From NCBI RefSeq assembly GCF_001593955.1, contig NZ_LTAZ01000013.1, forward strand, positions 124,001 through 188,000: a DNA stretch of 64,000 bases, written 5' to 3'. The DNA is from Halalkalicoccus paucihalophilus (lineage in GTDB: Archaea; Halobacteriota; Halobacteria; Halobacteriales; Halalkalicoccaceae). Both the position numbers and the translations under genes were made by a program. Shown piece by piece: positions 35,277 to 43,925 of this stretch (positions within the stretch are counted from its first letter, which is position 1; the number at the start of each line of letters is the position of its first letter). Below the pieces are notes generated by a model that made no database searches, was not told the DNA's origin, and was given only the letters and a program-made list of their open reading frames with translations.

Positions 35277-35457
35277 TTAGTCCAGTTCGCGGGTTTTCTG
35301 CCAGAATTCATCGTCGATCGCGATCGGGTCCATGCACTCCTCGCGAAGCGACGTCTCGCCTGAAAGCCAGATCTCGTCTACGTCCGTCGTCTCGACGCGT
35401 CTGAGCGACTGCAGGAACCCGTTTACCTCAGTGTCGAACGATTCGCCCGCCGTATAT
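35277..35457 (-). pseudogene. Ldh2-family malate/L-lactate dehydrogenase-like, C-terminal fragment
   Basis: The minus strand reads ESFDTEVNGFLQSLRRVETT, then DVDEIWLSGETSLREECMDP and IAIDDEFWQKTRELD, stop at 35277. The phrase (I)WLSGE..L.EEC....I.ID...W...RE matches the C-terminal tail of Ldh2/ureidoglycolate-type NAD(P) dehydrogenases. The rest is missing. Another relic of a broader hydroxyacid gene set. Confidence 0.5.
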
Positions 35458-35469
35458 CATCGTCCAGTC

Positions 35470-36537
35470 TCAACCGAGAACGGCTCGGAGGAGCAACAAC
35501 GACAGAACGCTCACGGTCGCGAATGCGACGAACACGACGAAAACCGGTCGGACTCCCGCGCACTTGAGCTTTCGAAGTTCGAGGTCGGTACCCAGTCCCA
35601 CGAATGCGAGCAGGAACAGCCAGCCGTAGGCGTTTTCGATAGATCGGAGGTCTCCCAACGAGAAAAGCCCTGCACTGGAAACCAGCGCCAGCAGCAAGAA
35701 CCCGACAACGAACTTCGGGAACCGATCCCAGAGTTCGCGCAGGCTAATGTCACCGCTCTCGCCAGTACCAGTATTGTCAGCTGAATCGTCTGCCGAGGCC
35801 GATTCGGTGTTCAATCGATTGCGCGCGTAGTAGGCCGCGTAGCCGGCGGCGACGATGCCGATCAGCGTGTTCCGAGCCAGTTTCGTGATTGTCGCCCACT
35901 GTCCGGCAGCTTCCGAGTGGGCGAACCCAACGGCGACGACTGGGCCCGTGCTGAACATGCTCACGCCCGCCCAGACGCCGAACACCCGAGCAGAGAGATC
36001 GAGCGCACCGCCGATCGCGGGATAGACGACCAGCGTCACCGCGTCGAACAGAAGTACTGTCGCCGCAGCATACGCGATCTGCTCCTCACGAGCGTCGATA
36101 CTTCCCGCGACCGCGACGACGGCAGAGACACCACAGATGCTCGCACCGGCCGCGAGCAGCGATGCTAGCTGGTCGGTGATTCCGAACACGTTCCGTGAGA
36201 GTGCCTCAACGTACAGCAGGGTGAATCCGGTCACGCAACAGACCAATAGCAGGACGATCGGACCGCTCTCGACGATCGCGTCGAACGCAAGCGACGCGCC
36301 CATCAGGACAATCCCCGTGCCGAGCCACACTTTGTGCGTGCGGATGCCGGGCGTCGCCCATTTCGGAATATCGACCACGTTGGCAAGTAGAACGCCCCCG
36401 AGAATCGCCACCAGCAGCTCATTGACGCCCGGAAGCTTGGTCGCTATCGCGCGAGCTCCGATCGCACCGAACACCAGGATTCCGACGCCGGGGAGGAACG
36501 TCCTCAACCGGCCCCGTATCGACCCGCCCTCGGGCAC
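35470..36537 (-). CDS. YeiH/UPF0324 family membrane transporter
   Basis: 355 residues, GTG start, about ten hydrophobic spans. The blocks HKVWLGTGIVLMGASLAFD, AGASICGVSAVVAVAG and FPKFVVGFLLLALVSS are those of the YeiH (putative sulfate exporter) family. A short acidic loop (SADDSADNTGTGESGD) lies between helices. Substrate unproven in archaea. Its start lies directly after a 51-residue one-span ORF on the same strand (5-nt gap), so the two are likely co-translated. Confidence 0.8.
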   Translation of the reverse strand: MPEGGSIRGRLRTFLPGVGILVFGAIGARAIATKLPGVNELLVAILGGVLLANVVDIPKWATPGIRTHKVWLGTGIVLMGASLAFDAIVESGPIVLLLVCCVTGFTLLYVEALSRNVFGITDQLASLLAAGASICGVSAVVAVAGSIDAREEQIAYAAATVLLFDAVTLVVYPAIGGALDLSARVFGVWAGVSMFSTGPVVAVGFAHSEAAGQWATITKLARNTLIGIVAAGYAAYYARNRLNTESASADDSADNTGTGESGDISLRELWDRFPKFVVGFLLLALVSSAGLFSLGDLRSIENAYGWLFLLAFVGLGTDLELRKLKCAGVRPVFVVFVAFATVSVLSLLLLRAVLG

Positions 36538-36541
36538 GGTG

Positions 36542-36697
36542 TCACCCCGGAATCGAGACGTCGAACCCGACGACGAATCCGACGATAGCTAGTCCCCACG
36601 CGACGCTTTTCCAGTCGGTATCGAGTTGCGCCCAGCGGCGGACGACCTTCGCTGTCACCCGCCGTCTAGCGGCAACTACGTGCCTGTCGTTCGACAT
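36542..36697 (-). CDS. Small one-span membrane protein before the YeiH-type transporter
   Basis: 51 residues starting MSNDRHVVAARRRVTAKVV, then one hydrophobic span (VAWGLAIVGFVVGFDV). The frame ends with TGA just before the GTG start of the transporter. It is either a small partner or the original N-terminus of the transporter separated by a mutation; the YeiH family usually begins near the GTG, which favours a separate protein. No similarity known to me. Confidence 0.45.
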   Translation of the reverse strand: MSNDRHVVAARRRVTAKVVRRWAQLDTDWKSVAWGLAIVGFVVGFDVSIPG

Positions 36698-36856
36698 TCG
36701 TTTACGTATACGCGTCGAATCGCTCGCTATTTAACTCTTCTCGCTGAGACGGAGCATCCCTCGACCGCAGCGGACGAGTTGTCTTGACTAGTGGTTCTTC
36801 GACATTCGCTGAGTTACTCGGACGGCATATCGATCATTCGGTCCGTCCTACAGTAC

Positions 36857-36872
36857 ATAGTTTTATATACGC
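36857..36872 (+). promoter_or_regulatory. TATA box of the sugar permease genes
   Basis: TTTTATATA at 36861-36869 with an A/T-rich BRE-like stretch before it, centred about 30 nt upstream of the ATG at 36896. This spacing predicts a leaderless or nearly leaderless transcript. Confidence 0.55.
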
Positions 36873-36895
36873 GTTTGGGCATTGCATGTGTATAG

Positions 36896-37867
36896 ATGGC
36901 AACCGACGCGACAGATGTGTCAGGAGATCCGCGGCGGCTTGCGGACAGGGATACAAGCTTACGCGACAAGTATCGGCGTTACAAGCAACTTCGATTTACC
37001 GATCCCGAGATGGCGGCGCTGCTGCTCACACCGGTGCTGACGTACCTCTTTCTCATCTCGTATTATCCCATCATCGATACGATATGGACGAGCTTGCATC
37101 AGGGCAGCGTGCTTCCGACCCAGGAAGAGACGTTCGTCGGTCTAGAGAACTATCGCTCGGTAGTGTCGAGTTCGTCGTTCTGGAACGCGTTCATAGTCAC
37201 GATGATCTACACGTTCGTCAGCGTACCAATCGAGATGGTGATTGGGCTCGGTCTCGCGCTGCTAGTTAATCGCGGGTTCAAGGGAAAGTACATCGCACAG
37301 GCGGCGATCCTGTTTCCCTGGGCGCTACCGACGATCATCAACGCGCGGATCTGGTCGTGGCTGTTCCACGGTGAGTACGGCGTTATCAACGATATGCTCA
37401 TTCGTGTGGGTATTCTCGAGTCGTCGTATCCATTCCTTTCTAATCCCGACATCGCGCTGGCGTCGATGCTATTCGTCACAATCTGGAAGACGAGTTCGTT
37501 TGTCGCGCTGATCCTGCTGGCGGGGCTCGCGAGCATTCCGGAGAACCTCTACGAGGCTGCGCGAATCGACGGCGCCTCCAAGGTCAAGCAGTTCTGGTAC
37601 GTCACGCTGCCGCTCCTGAAGCCGGTCATCCTAGTGGCGTTAATCTTCCGGACATTGCCAGCGTTCCAGGCGTTTGGACTCCCTTACGGGTTAACCGGTG
37701 GAGGCCCCGGTGAGTCGACGACGACGCTTGTACTCTGGGCGCACCAAATTACGTTCACTCGACTGGAGTTCGGTGAGGGCGCTGCGGCCGCGACGATTAT
37801 CACTGTGTTCGCAATGGTGATCTGCGTCGTCTACGTCGCCACCCTCTACGAACCGGAGGTGCGTTGA
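36896..37867 (+). CDS. ABC sugar transporter permease (MalF/UgpA type)
   Basis: 323 residues with six membrane spans. The EAA loop, which contacts the ATPase, is seen as ENLYEAARIDGASKVKQFWY with the invariant Gly. The N-terminus is cytoplasmic and charged. Together with the following permease it forms the membrane channel of a carbohydrate ABC importer of the CUT1 type. The ATG of the second permease begins one base after its stop. Confidence 0.88.
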   Translation: MATDATDVSGDPRRLADRDTSLRDKYRRYKQLRFTDPEMAALLLTPVLTYLFLISYYPIIDTIWTSLHQGSVLPTQEETFVGLENYRSVVSSSSFWNAFIVTMIYTFVSVPIEMVIGLGLALLVNRGFKGKYIAQAAILFPWALPTIINARIWSWLFHGEYGVINDMLIRVGILESSYPFLSNPDIALASMLFVTIWKTSSFVALILLAGLASIPENLYEAARIDGASKVKQFWYVTLPLLKPVILVALIFRTLPAFQAFGLPYGLTGGGPGESTTTLVLWAHQITFTRLEFGEGAAAATIITVFAMVICVVYVATLYEPEVR

Positions 37868-37868
37868 G

Positions 37869-38741
37869 ATGGGTACAGACACGCGAGAGCGCTCCCTGTT
37901 CAAGCGTTACGACCCCCAGCGGATCGGCGAGTTGGTGGGCTTCTACGGGGCGATCATCCTGCTATGTCTAGTGTCGTTCTTCCCGATCATCTGGATCTTC
38001 CTCACCTCGATTAAGCCCTCCTCGGAAATCGTGCAGTTCCCGGTCAAATACCTGCCCAGTGAGATTATCATAGAGAACTACCGGATCGCACTGGAGCAGG
38101 CGCCGTTCGCGCGGTACCTATTCAACAGTTTCGTGGTGGCATCCGGGACCGCTATCGTCTGTGTCGTACTCGGGTCGATGGCCGGCTACGCCCTCTCGCG
38201 GTTGGAGTTCCGGTTCAAGCTCCACGTGCTGATGATTGTACTCGTCTCGGCAATGTTGCCCTTCTTCGGTCGGCTCATCCCGCTTTTCAACCTAGCTCGC
38301 GAAACCGGGTTCCTGAACAGCTACCTCGGACTAATCATCCCCTACTCGGCGTTCCAGTTGCCCTTCGCGATCTGGATCTTCCAAGCATACTTCAAAGAAC
38401 TCCCCGACTCGCTGGAGGAAGCGGGCCTGATCGATGGGCTGTCTCACATCGGCGTCCTCTTCCGGATCATCCTGCCCGTCTCCGCGCCAGCGATGGCGAC
38501 GACCGCAGTCATCGTGTTTATCTACGCGTGGAATGAATTCCTGTTCGCTCTTACCTTCATGACCCAGGATTCGATGAAGACAATCACCGTGGGCATCGCC
38601 CTCTACCAGGGCGAGTTCACGTTCCCGTGGGCGACTATCTCGGCGGCGGTGTTCATGTCGATCGTTCCGCTGCTCCTGCTGATGCTGTTCTTCCAGCGCA
38701 AGATCGTCGAGGGCCTCACCGCCGGCGTCGGGAAAGCCTAA
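37869..38741 (+). CDS. ABC sugar transporter permease (MalG/UgpE type)
   Basis: 290 residues, six membrane spans. The EAA loop is DSLEEAGLIDGLSHIGVLFR, matching the second CUT1 permease. The first span is followed by the typical IFLTSIKPSSEIVQ segment of MalG-like proteins. It pairs with the preceding gene. The ATPase gene is 1.9 kb downstream, beyond a dead gene and the divergent dehydratase gene, so the transporter is split over three transcripts. Confidence 0.88.
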   Translation: MGTDTRERSLFKRYDPQRIGELVGFYGAIILLCLVSFFPIIWIFLTSIKPSSEIVQFPVKYLPSEIIIENYRIALEQAPFARYLFNSFVVASGTAIVCVVLGSMAGYALSRLEFRFKLHVLMIVLVSAMLPFFGRLIPLFNLARETGFLNSYLGLIIPYSAFQLPFAIWIFQAYFKELPDSLEEAGLIDGLSHIGVLFRIILPVSAPAMATTAVIVFIYAWNEFLFALTFMTQDSMKTITVGIALYQGEFTFPWATISAAVFMSIVPLLLLMLFFQRKIVEGLTAGVGKA

Positions 38742-38857
38742 GAAACGACCTTTTCCTCGAGGAGAAATTCTCGCCTCACCGATAGTAGCGAGGAGAGCCT
38801 CAGAAGATACGGAGCGCCTTCCAGTGAGAAAAAAGCCGGTCGTCGTTTCACTTACAC

Positions 38858-39139
38858 ATGGTGAAACAGCGGCGAAGTTACCGTACGATTACAACCACAG
38901 ATTCGGCCGACGTTATCAATGCCAATACCGCAGCGCGCGACGATCCTGCAGTCGCTCATTCGCTCAATCAGGTCTCGACTGATGTCGTACTGCAGGTTGA
39001 GAACCGTCTGGGTCCATCAACTCGTCGTCCACGCTGGCGCCGGCGTCAAAGTCGCAGCCTGCGTTGCGAACTTCGGCCACGCCGACAGGACGCCGCGTTC
39101 CATGCCCAGGTCGTCAAAGTCGTGATCGCTTACTACCAT
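38858..39139 (-). pseudogene. D-2-hydroxyacid dehydrogenase (phosphoglycerate dehydrogenase/CtBP type), N-terminal fragment
   Basis: From ATG 39139 the minus strand reads MVVSDHDFDDLGMERGVL, then in another frame VAEVRNAGCDFDAGASVDDE and NLQYDISRDLIERM, then RIVARCGIGIDNVG. This is the substrate-domain start of D-isomer hydroxyacid dehydrogenases, where ARYGIGVDNVD is strongly conserved. At least two frameshifts and loss of the NAD domain make it dead. Confidence 0.65.
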
Positions 39140-39209
39140 AATATATCCCAACATACATTACCTGTTCGACAAAAATAAAAAATTACCGATCGGAGCGGTT
39201 CCGACCGCT

Positions 39210-40469
39210 TTAGACGATCAGTTCCGAGTCGTCGGTGAGGTGCTGCTCGGCGAGGTCACGGTCAATCTCGACGCCGAGGCCCGGTCCCTCCGGAACGTCG
39301 ATCGAGCCGTTTTCAAGGATCGGCCCGCTCCCGTGGGTTCGCACGGCCAACTCGTTCCACCACGGGACGTCCCGGGAGTGCCACTCCATACACAGGAAAT
39401 TCGGAACCGCTGCCGAGAGGTGCGCGCCGGCGACCGTCCCGATCGGACTCGAGATGTTGTGCGAGGCGATCGGAATCCCGTAGAGGTCACAGATCGTCGC
39501 GATCTTCTTCATCTCGCCGAGGCCGCCACACTTGTTGACGTCCGGCGCGGCGATGTCAAACGCTCCCTCGCGGGCGTACTTGTTGAACTGGGCCGGGGTG
39601 ACGAGGTTCTCCCCGGTGAGCACCGGCAGGTCGAGCGCCTCGGTCACCCGGCGCTGAGCGTCGAGCTTCTCCGGCGGGACAGGATCTTCGAGCCACGCGA
39701 GATCGTACGCTTCGAGCTTCTTGCCCAGTCGGATCGCCGTCTCCGTCGTGAAGTTCCAGTGGAGGTCCATCCCGAGGTCGACGTCGTAGCCGATTTCGTC
39801 GCGGACGGCCTCAACGAGTTGGACCTTGTGTTCGATGGCCTCGTTGTCCATTCGGCGGTTGGCCTCGTCGTATTTGGCATGAGTCGGTACATCGAGGTCG
39901 AACTTCAGCGCCTCAAACCCTTCGTCAACCACCTCACGGGCGGCGCGGGCGTACGACTCTGGGGTGTATACCTCACGGGGATCGTGCGCCTCAGCCTCGC
40001 CCAGCGACGCGCCGCCGTGGGTGTCGCAGTAGATCGTGATCTCGTCGCGGTACTTTCCGCCGAGCAGTTCGTAGACGGGCACGTCGAAGACCTTGCCCTT
40101 GAGGTCGTAGCAGGCGGTCTCGATGGCGGTGAACGCGGCCTGGCCGATTCGGCCACAGCCGGTGTAGCGCTGGTTGAGCAGTTCGACGATGCGGTCGGTG
40201 TCCAGCGGGTTCTCGCCTTCGAGGTCGACGGCCAGTCGCCCGGCCATGTCGAGGGCAGCCTCCGCGCGGAACGTTTCGCCAATACCGTAGTGCTCGGTGT
40301 CAGTCTCGACCTTGACGATCCCCCAGGTGAAGTTACCGGCGATCGCCATGGTCTTGATGTCGGTGATCTTGATGTCGCGTTCGGGCGGACGGTGGGTTTC
40401 CTCGACGCCCATGTCGCGCCAGGGAACGCCGCCACCCTGCGGGATTCGGTAGTCTGGTTTATCCTCCAT
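39210..40469 (-). CDS. Enolase-superfamily sugar acid dehydratase (xylonate/gluconate dehydratase type)
   Basis: 419 residues from MEDKPDYRIPQG; upstream codons look non-coding. The family features are an N-terminal capping domain (TYGIGE-like HYGIGETFRAEAALD; AIETACYDLKGKVFDVPVYE, then LLGGKYRDEI) and the barrel with metal ligands in LGMDLHWNF (Asp), WLEDPVPPE (Glu) and LTGENL (Glu), plus SHNISSPIG. Haloferax uses a related enzyme (XacD) to turn xylonate into 2-keto-3-deoxyxylonate. This fits between the Gfo6-type dehydrogenase and the DapA-family enzyme. Divergent from the ABC ATPase with a 150-bp shared promoter region. Confidence 0.82.
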   Translation of the reverse strand: MEDKPDYRIPQGGGVPWRDMGVEETHRPPERDIKITDIKTMAIAGNFTWGIVKVETDTEHYGIGETFRAEAALDMAGRLAVDLEGENPLDTDRIVELLNQRYTGCGRIGQAAFTAIETACYDLKGKVFDVPVYELLGGKYRDEITIYCDTHGGASLGEAEAHDPREVYTPESYARAAREVVDEGFEALKFDLDVPTHAKYDEANRRMDNEAIEHKVQLVEAVRDEIGYDVDLGMDLHWNFTTETAIRLGKKLEAYDLAWLEDPVPPEKLDAQRRVTEALDLPVLTGENLVTPAQFNKYAREGAFDIAAPDVNKCGGLGEMKKIATICDLYGIPIASHNISSPIGTVAGAHLSAAVPNFLCMEWHSRDVPWWNELAVRTHGSGPILENGSIDVPEGPGLGVEIDRDLAEQHLTDDSELIV

Positions 40470-40572
40470 GAGTACACTCGTCAAAAGTGAGAAAAGCATT
40501 ATAGTCGTTGCGATTGAAAGCATTGAGGCAGAATAGCATGCACACGGAGTGGCTCCACAGCACGCACCCACG

Positions 40573-40601
40573 GGATTTATTATTGATCCATTCAAATCAA
40601 T
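40573..40601 (+). promoter_or_regulatory. TATA box and inverted repeat before the ABC ATPase
   Basis: TTTATTATT (40576-40584) is a likely TATA box. ATTGAT (40582-40587) and ATCAAT (40596-40601) form an inverted repeat just downstream of it, well placed for a repressor. An AGGAG lies 5-9 bases before the ATG. Confidence 0.45.
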
Positions 40602-40619
40602 GGTATCAGGAGAGCACCC

Positions 40620-41774
40620 ATGGGACAGGTTAACATAACCGATCTGACGAAGATCTACAACGACGGTAGCAACAACGAGATCATCGCCGTGGACGACCTG
40701 GACGTCACGATTCAGGACGGAGAGTTCCTCGTGCTCGTCGGTCCATCCGGCTGTGGGAAATCGACCACACTCCGGTGTCTAGCCGGCCTAGAGATGCCGA
40801 CATACGGAAGGATCGAGATCAATGGAGAAGAAGTTACCCAAAAGCGTCCGAAAGAGCGAGGGGTTGCAATGGTGTTCCAGAACTACGCGCTGTACCCCCA
40901 CATGAACGTGCAGAAGAATATGTCGTTTGGACTGAAGATGACGACCGACCTCTCGAAGGAGGAACGCCGAGAGAAAGTTGAGTGGGCAGCCGACATCCTC
41001 GATATCTCTGATCTTCTGGAAAAGCATCCGAAGGATCTGTCCGGCGGGCAGCAACAACGCGTCGCGCTCGGGCGCGCGATAGTCAGGGATCCCGAACTGT
41101 TCCTGATGGACGAGCCGCTTTCGAACCTCGACGCAAAGCTGCGGACTACGATGCGCACTGAACTCCAGCAACTCCAGCAGGATTTGGAAGTCACGACGGT
41201 GTACGTCACTCACGACCAGACTGAGGCGATGACGATGGGAGATCAAATCGCGGTGCTCAACCGCGGAAAGCTCCAGCAGATCGGAACGCCTTTGGAGTGT
41301 TACCATCAGCCAGAGAATAAGTTCGTCGCGGGATTCATTGGCTCACCAAGTATGAACTTCATAAACGTATCTCATCGAGACGGCCAGCTTGAAGCCCCGT
41401 CGTTCACCTACGACATCACGCCTGAGATCGAAGAGGAGATCGATAGCGATAATCGCGAGCTGACTCTCGGTATCCGGCCGCAGGACATAGAGCTTGCTAA
41501 TTCCTCCGTCAAGAACGCGGTGCCCGCGACGGTCAACGTCGTCGAACCAATGGGAGAAGTGTCCTACCTCTATCTGGAGATCGGCGACCAGACGTTCACT
41601 GCGAGCGTCAGCGGCGAACTGATCATCGACAACCAGCAAGAGCTTCACGTCATGTTCCCGATCGACCGGATTCACCTGTTTGACCAGCGCACCGGTGAAG
41701 CAGTCAAGAACCGGGAAGCGATCGACGAAGGTGAAGCGCTGGAAAAGCACATGATTGTCCCATCCAACGAGTAA
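40620..41774 (+). CDS. ABC sugar transporter ATPase (MalK/UgpC type)
   Basis: 384 residues. Walker A GPSGCGKST (~residues 41-49), Q-loop FQNYALYPHM, signature LSGGQQQRVALGRA, Walker B LFLMDEPLSNLDAKLR, switch His in THDQTEAMT. The C-terminal ~140 residues form the OB/TOBE regulatory domain of CUT1 ATPases (GFIGSPSMNFINV; LGIRPQDIEL). It energises the permeases at 36.9-38.7 kb. It is transcribed apart from them, beside the regulator. Confidence 0.9.
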   Translation: MGQVNITDLTKIYNDGSNNEIIAVDDLDVTIQDGEFLVLVGPSGCGKSTTLRCLAGLEMPTYGRIEINGEEVTQKRPKERGVAMVFQNYALYPHMNVQKNMSFGLKMTTDLSKEERREKVEWAADILDISDLLEKHPKDLSGGQQQRVALGRAIVRDPELFLMDEPLSNLDAKLRTTMRTELQQLQQDLEVTTVYVTHDQTEAMTMGDQIAVLNRGKLQQIGTPLECYHQPENKFVAGFIGSPSMNFINVSHRDGQLEAPSFTYDITPEIEEEIDSDNRELTLGIRPQDIELANSSVKNAVPATVNVVEPMGEVSYLYLEIGDQTFTASVSGELIIDNQQELHVMFPIDRIHLFDQRTGEAVKNREAIDEGEALEKHMIVPSNE

Positions 41775-42026
41775 CGACTCGTGGCCATTTCGTGTCTATT
41801 CAGGTAATCTGGCGTTCTGTTCTGCTCGTTCGCAATTCGTCGTGATCATATTTTTCGCATTGTGCCGCTACGTAGGCCCGTTGTCTCCTCTTGCGGGCAT
41901 GAAACATCGAACCTTTAGGTAGTAGCGCTACGCTGCAGCAGCCGGGATCAGCTGCGATCGAGTGTACGGTTCCACAACTGTTTTCAAGGTGCAAACGATT
42001 ATGTGGTAGGTGCCTCAACTACCGAT
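41775..42026. other. Region between ATPase and IclR genes
   Basis: No gene. It holds GGTAG and CTACC arms (about 42005-42025) spanning a 9-base spacer just before the regulator start, and a GTGCAAACG word repeated in similar form downstream (CTACAAACG ~42823, CTGCAAACG ~42884). These may be operator pieces; evidence is weak. Confidence 0.3.
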
Positions 42027-42809
42027 ATGAGCAAACCACCGCGGCGATCCTGCGACGGACGCACCGTGAAAGCGGTCCAGCTCTCCTGTGACATCCTCGA
42101 CGCGCTCCGGGCACTCGACGGTGCCGGCGTTACAGAGGTCGCGAACCACGTCGGCGTCTCGAAGGGTGCTGTCCACACCCACCTTGCGACGCTCAAAGCG
42201 AACGAACTCGTTGTCAATCACGATGGAGAGTACCAGTTGAGTCTGCGTTTCATCGACTTGGGCGAATACATCCGGGATCAGATTGGAATTTCCAACATCG
42301 TCGAGGAGGAGATCAAGAAGCTCGCCGAGAATAGCGGCGAGATTGCCCAGTTCATGGTTGAGGAACACGGCCGAGGTGTATACCTAGCCAAGGCAGAGGG
42401 CGAAAACGCTGTCCAGACCCTCTCGTACGTCGGGAATCGCAACCCACTCCATTGTACGGCCCTAGGGAAGGCGATTCTCGCCTACACGCCCGAAGAGCGC
42501 GTCAACGAGATCGTCGACCGCCACGGGCTTCCGGCGAAGACGTCGAATACGATCACCGAACGTGACAAACTCTTCGACGAACTCGAACGCGTACGCGAGC
42601 GCGCCCTTGCGTTCGACAGAGGGGAGATTTTCAAGGGGCTGCAATGCGTCGCCGCACCGGTGCTCGACCACGATGGCGAAGTGATCGGCGCGGTCAGCGT
42701 CACCGGACCGCGCAGCAGGATGCAGGACGACCATCACGAACAGGAGATCGCAGAGATGGTACGTCACACATCGAACGTAATCGAAGTGAACGCCGCCCAA
42801 GTTCAGTAG
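42027..42809 (+). CDS. IclR-family transcription regulator
   Basis: 260 residues from MSKPPRRSCDGRT (a GTG eight codons earlier is possible). The winged-helix domain spans ~residues 15-75 (VQLSCDILDALRALDGAGVT, then VANHVGVSKGAVHTHLATL). The effector domain follows, with GNRNPLHCTALGKAILAY and VAAPVLDHDGEVIGAVSVTG, including the conserved Cys and ligand-pocket motifs. In Haloferax an IclR protein (XacR) activates the pentose pathway; this one is next to the sugar ABC genes and is the likely controller here. A deleted paralog lies at 21515-21836. Confidence 0.85.
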   Translation: MSKPPRRSCDGRTVKAVQLSCDILDALRALDGAGVTEVANHVGVSKGAVHTHLATLKANELVVNHDGEYQLSLRFIDLGEYIRDQIGISNIVEEEIKKLAENSGEIAQFMVEEHGRGVYLAKAEGENAVQTLSYVGNRNPLHCTALGKAILAYTPEERVNEIVDRHGLPAKTSNTITERDKLFDELERVRERALAFDRGEIFKGLQCVAAPVLDHDGEVIGAVSVTGPRSRMQDDHHEQEIAEMVRHTSNVIEVNAAQVQ

Positions 42810-43094
42810 CATTTGCAAGCTACAAACGAGCGTGGCGGAAAAGCATAATTCTGTGCAGGATCGTAGAGATATCGTTTCCGAGCTGCAAACGCGTCCGATT
42901 CGTGGACCACCATTACAAACATACTGTAGTAAATCAATATCATGCAGTCGTAAACCCACTCGGAAGTAGTCTCGCACCCGAACAAGACGGAGCAATTCGA
43001 ACATTACCTCGACACTGGACATCGTACAATGTCTGGCGACAGCGTGTGCTGCATACTGAATTCGTATCGTGATTCGTGTCTCGCGCGGTGCGAT
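42810..43094. other. Intergenic region, nothing recognised
   Basis: No supported gene. It contains two CAAACG words similar to one upstream of the IclR gene. Confidence 0.3.
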
Positions 43095-43475
43095 TTTCGC
43101 GGCCCCTCAACTACGTTGGCCGGGATCTGATCGAAAGTAATTCCAGACGCTCGCTGTTCGGATCGATCGGTTTCATCAGATATGGATGGCCGCAGAACCA
43201 GCGCTGATTCACCGCCTTCGCTTGCTATAACCGCCGCTGGCAAATTGAAGGCGAATATAAATCCATCAAGAGGGACTTCCTAGCGAAAACATCCTCGAAA
43301 AACTACCGTGGCGGATATTCTACTTCGTCTTCGCCGTGTTGCTGTACAACATCTAGCAACTCACCGACTTTCTGCTGAAAGCGGGCGTCAACGGCGAGAT
43401 GGACTACGCACCCGTCTTGACCGCGGGCGAATGTGTCGATATCGTTGTCTCGGCGTTGACTCCGCCCGATAAATT
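43095..43475 (+). pseudogene. DDE transposase, C-terminal remnant
   Basis: The plus strand reads YNRRWQIEGEYKSIKRDFLA, KTSSKNYR, and after a frameshift RIFYFVFAVLLYNI-stop-QLTDFLL. The Y..RW.IE.EYKSIK block holds the catalytic Glu of haloarchaeal IS4/ISH-type transposases. The N-terminal two thirds are missing or unreadable. Confidence 0.7.
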
Positions 43476-43820
43476 GGCTGAGCCATCGCTGAGTCCGCAA
43501 TTCGGCAGCGTCAAATCTGCGCAATTTCTCATATTCATCCGACAAATAGTCCCTCGACGGTCCGATATTGATGATTGGTCGGAAAATAACACCATGATCA
43601 ACGAATATTCAGCCGAATATTACTCTATCCTCTAAAGCTGCGAACTTCCAATCAGCGATTTTTCTATGTAGCACTATGGGGTTTATAAGATGTTATTACC
43701 GAGATAGCAGCATCGTATCTGCGGAATACAGCTGGTTCAGCAATTCGACGATCTACTTTTGATTAACTCACAAGCCAATAGTGGATTTACCAACCCCCAC
43801 GCCCTCTCCTAAGCTAACTC
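43476..43820. other. AT-rich region, nothing recognised
   Basis: No supported gene. It runs from the dead transposase to a truncated ORF. Confidence 0.3.
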
Positions 43821-43925
43821 CATGACAGACCCCAACCCCCAAGATTCAACCACTACAGGAGGCCCTCCAAGACTTCATGAGGGACTCACGCAGTTCCTTG
43901 AGACCAAAGCCAAAAGCGACGACTA
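43821..43925 (+). pseudogene. Short ORF cut by a TnpB element, possible integrase start
   Basis: 34 codons beginning MTDPNPQDSTTTGG and PPRLHEGLTQFLETKAKS, then a stop where the TnpB remnant begins. The phrase LHEGL..FL..KAKS resembles the N-terminal SAM-like region of haloarchaeal tyrosine recombinases, but the match is too short to be sure. Confidence 0.3.

Noticed and set aside
38858..39178. 106-codon plus-strand ORF
   Set aside because: It is antisense to the recognisable hydroxyacid dehydrogenase fragment and has no family features.
39240..40490. 416-codon open frame opposite the sugar acid dehydratase
   Set aside because: Antisense shadow of a well-supported gene; no recognisable domain.
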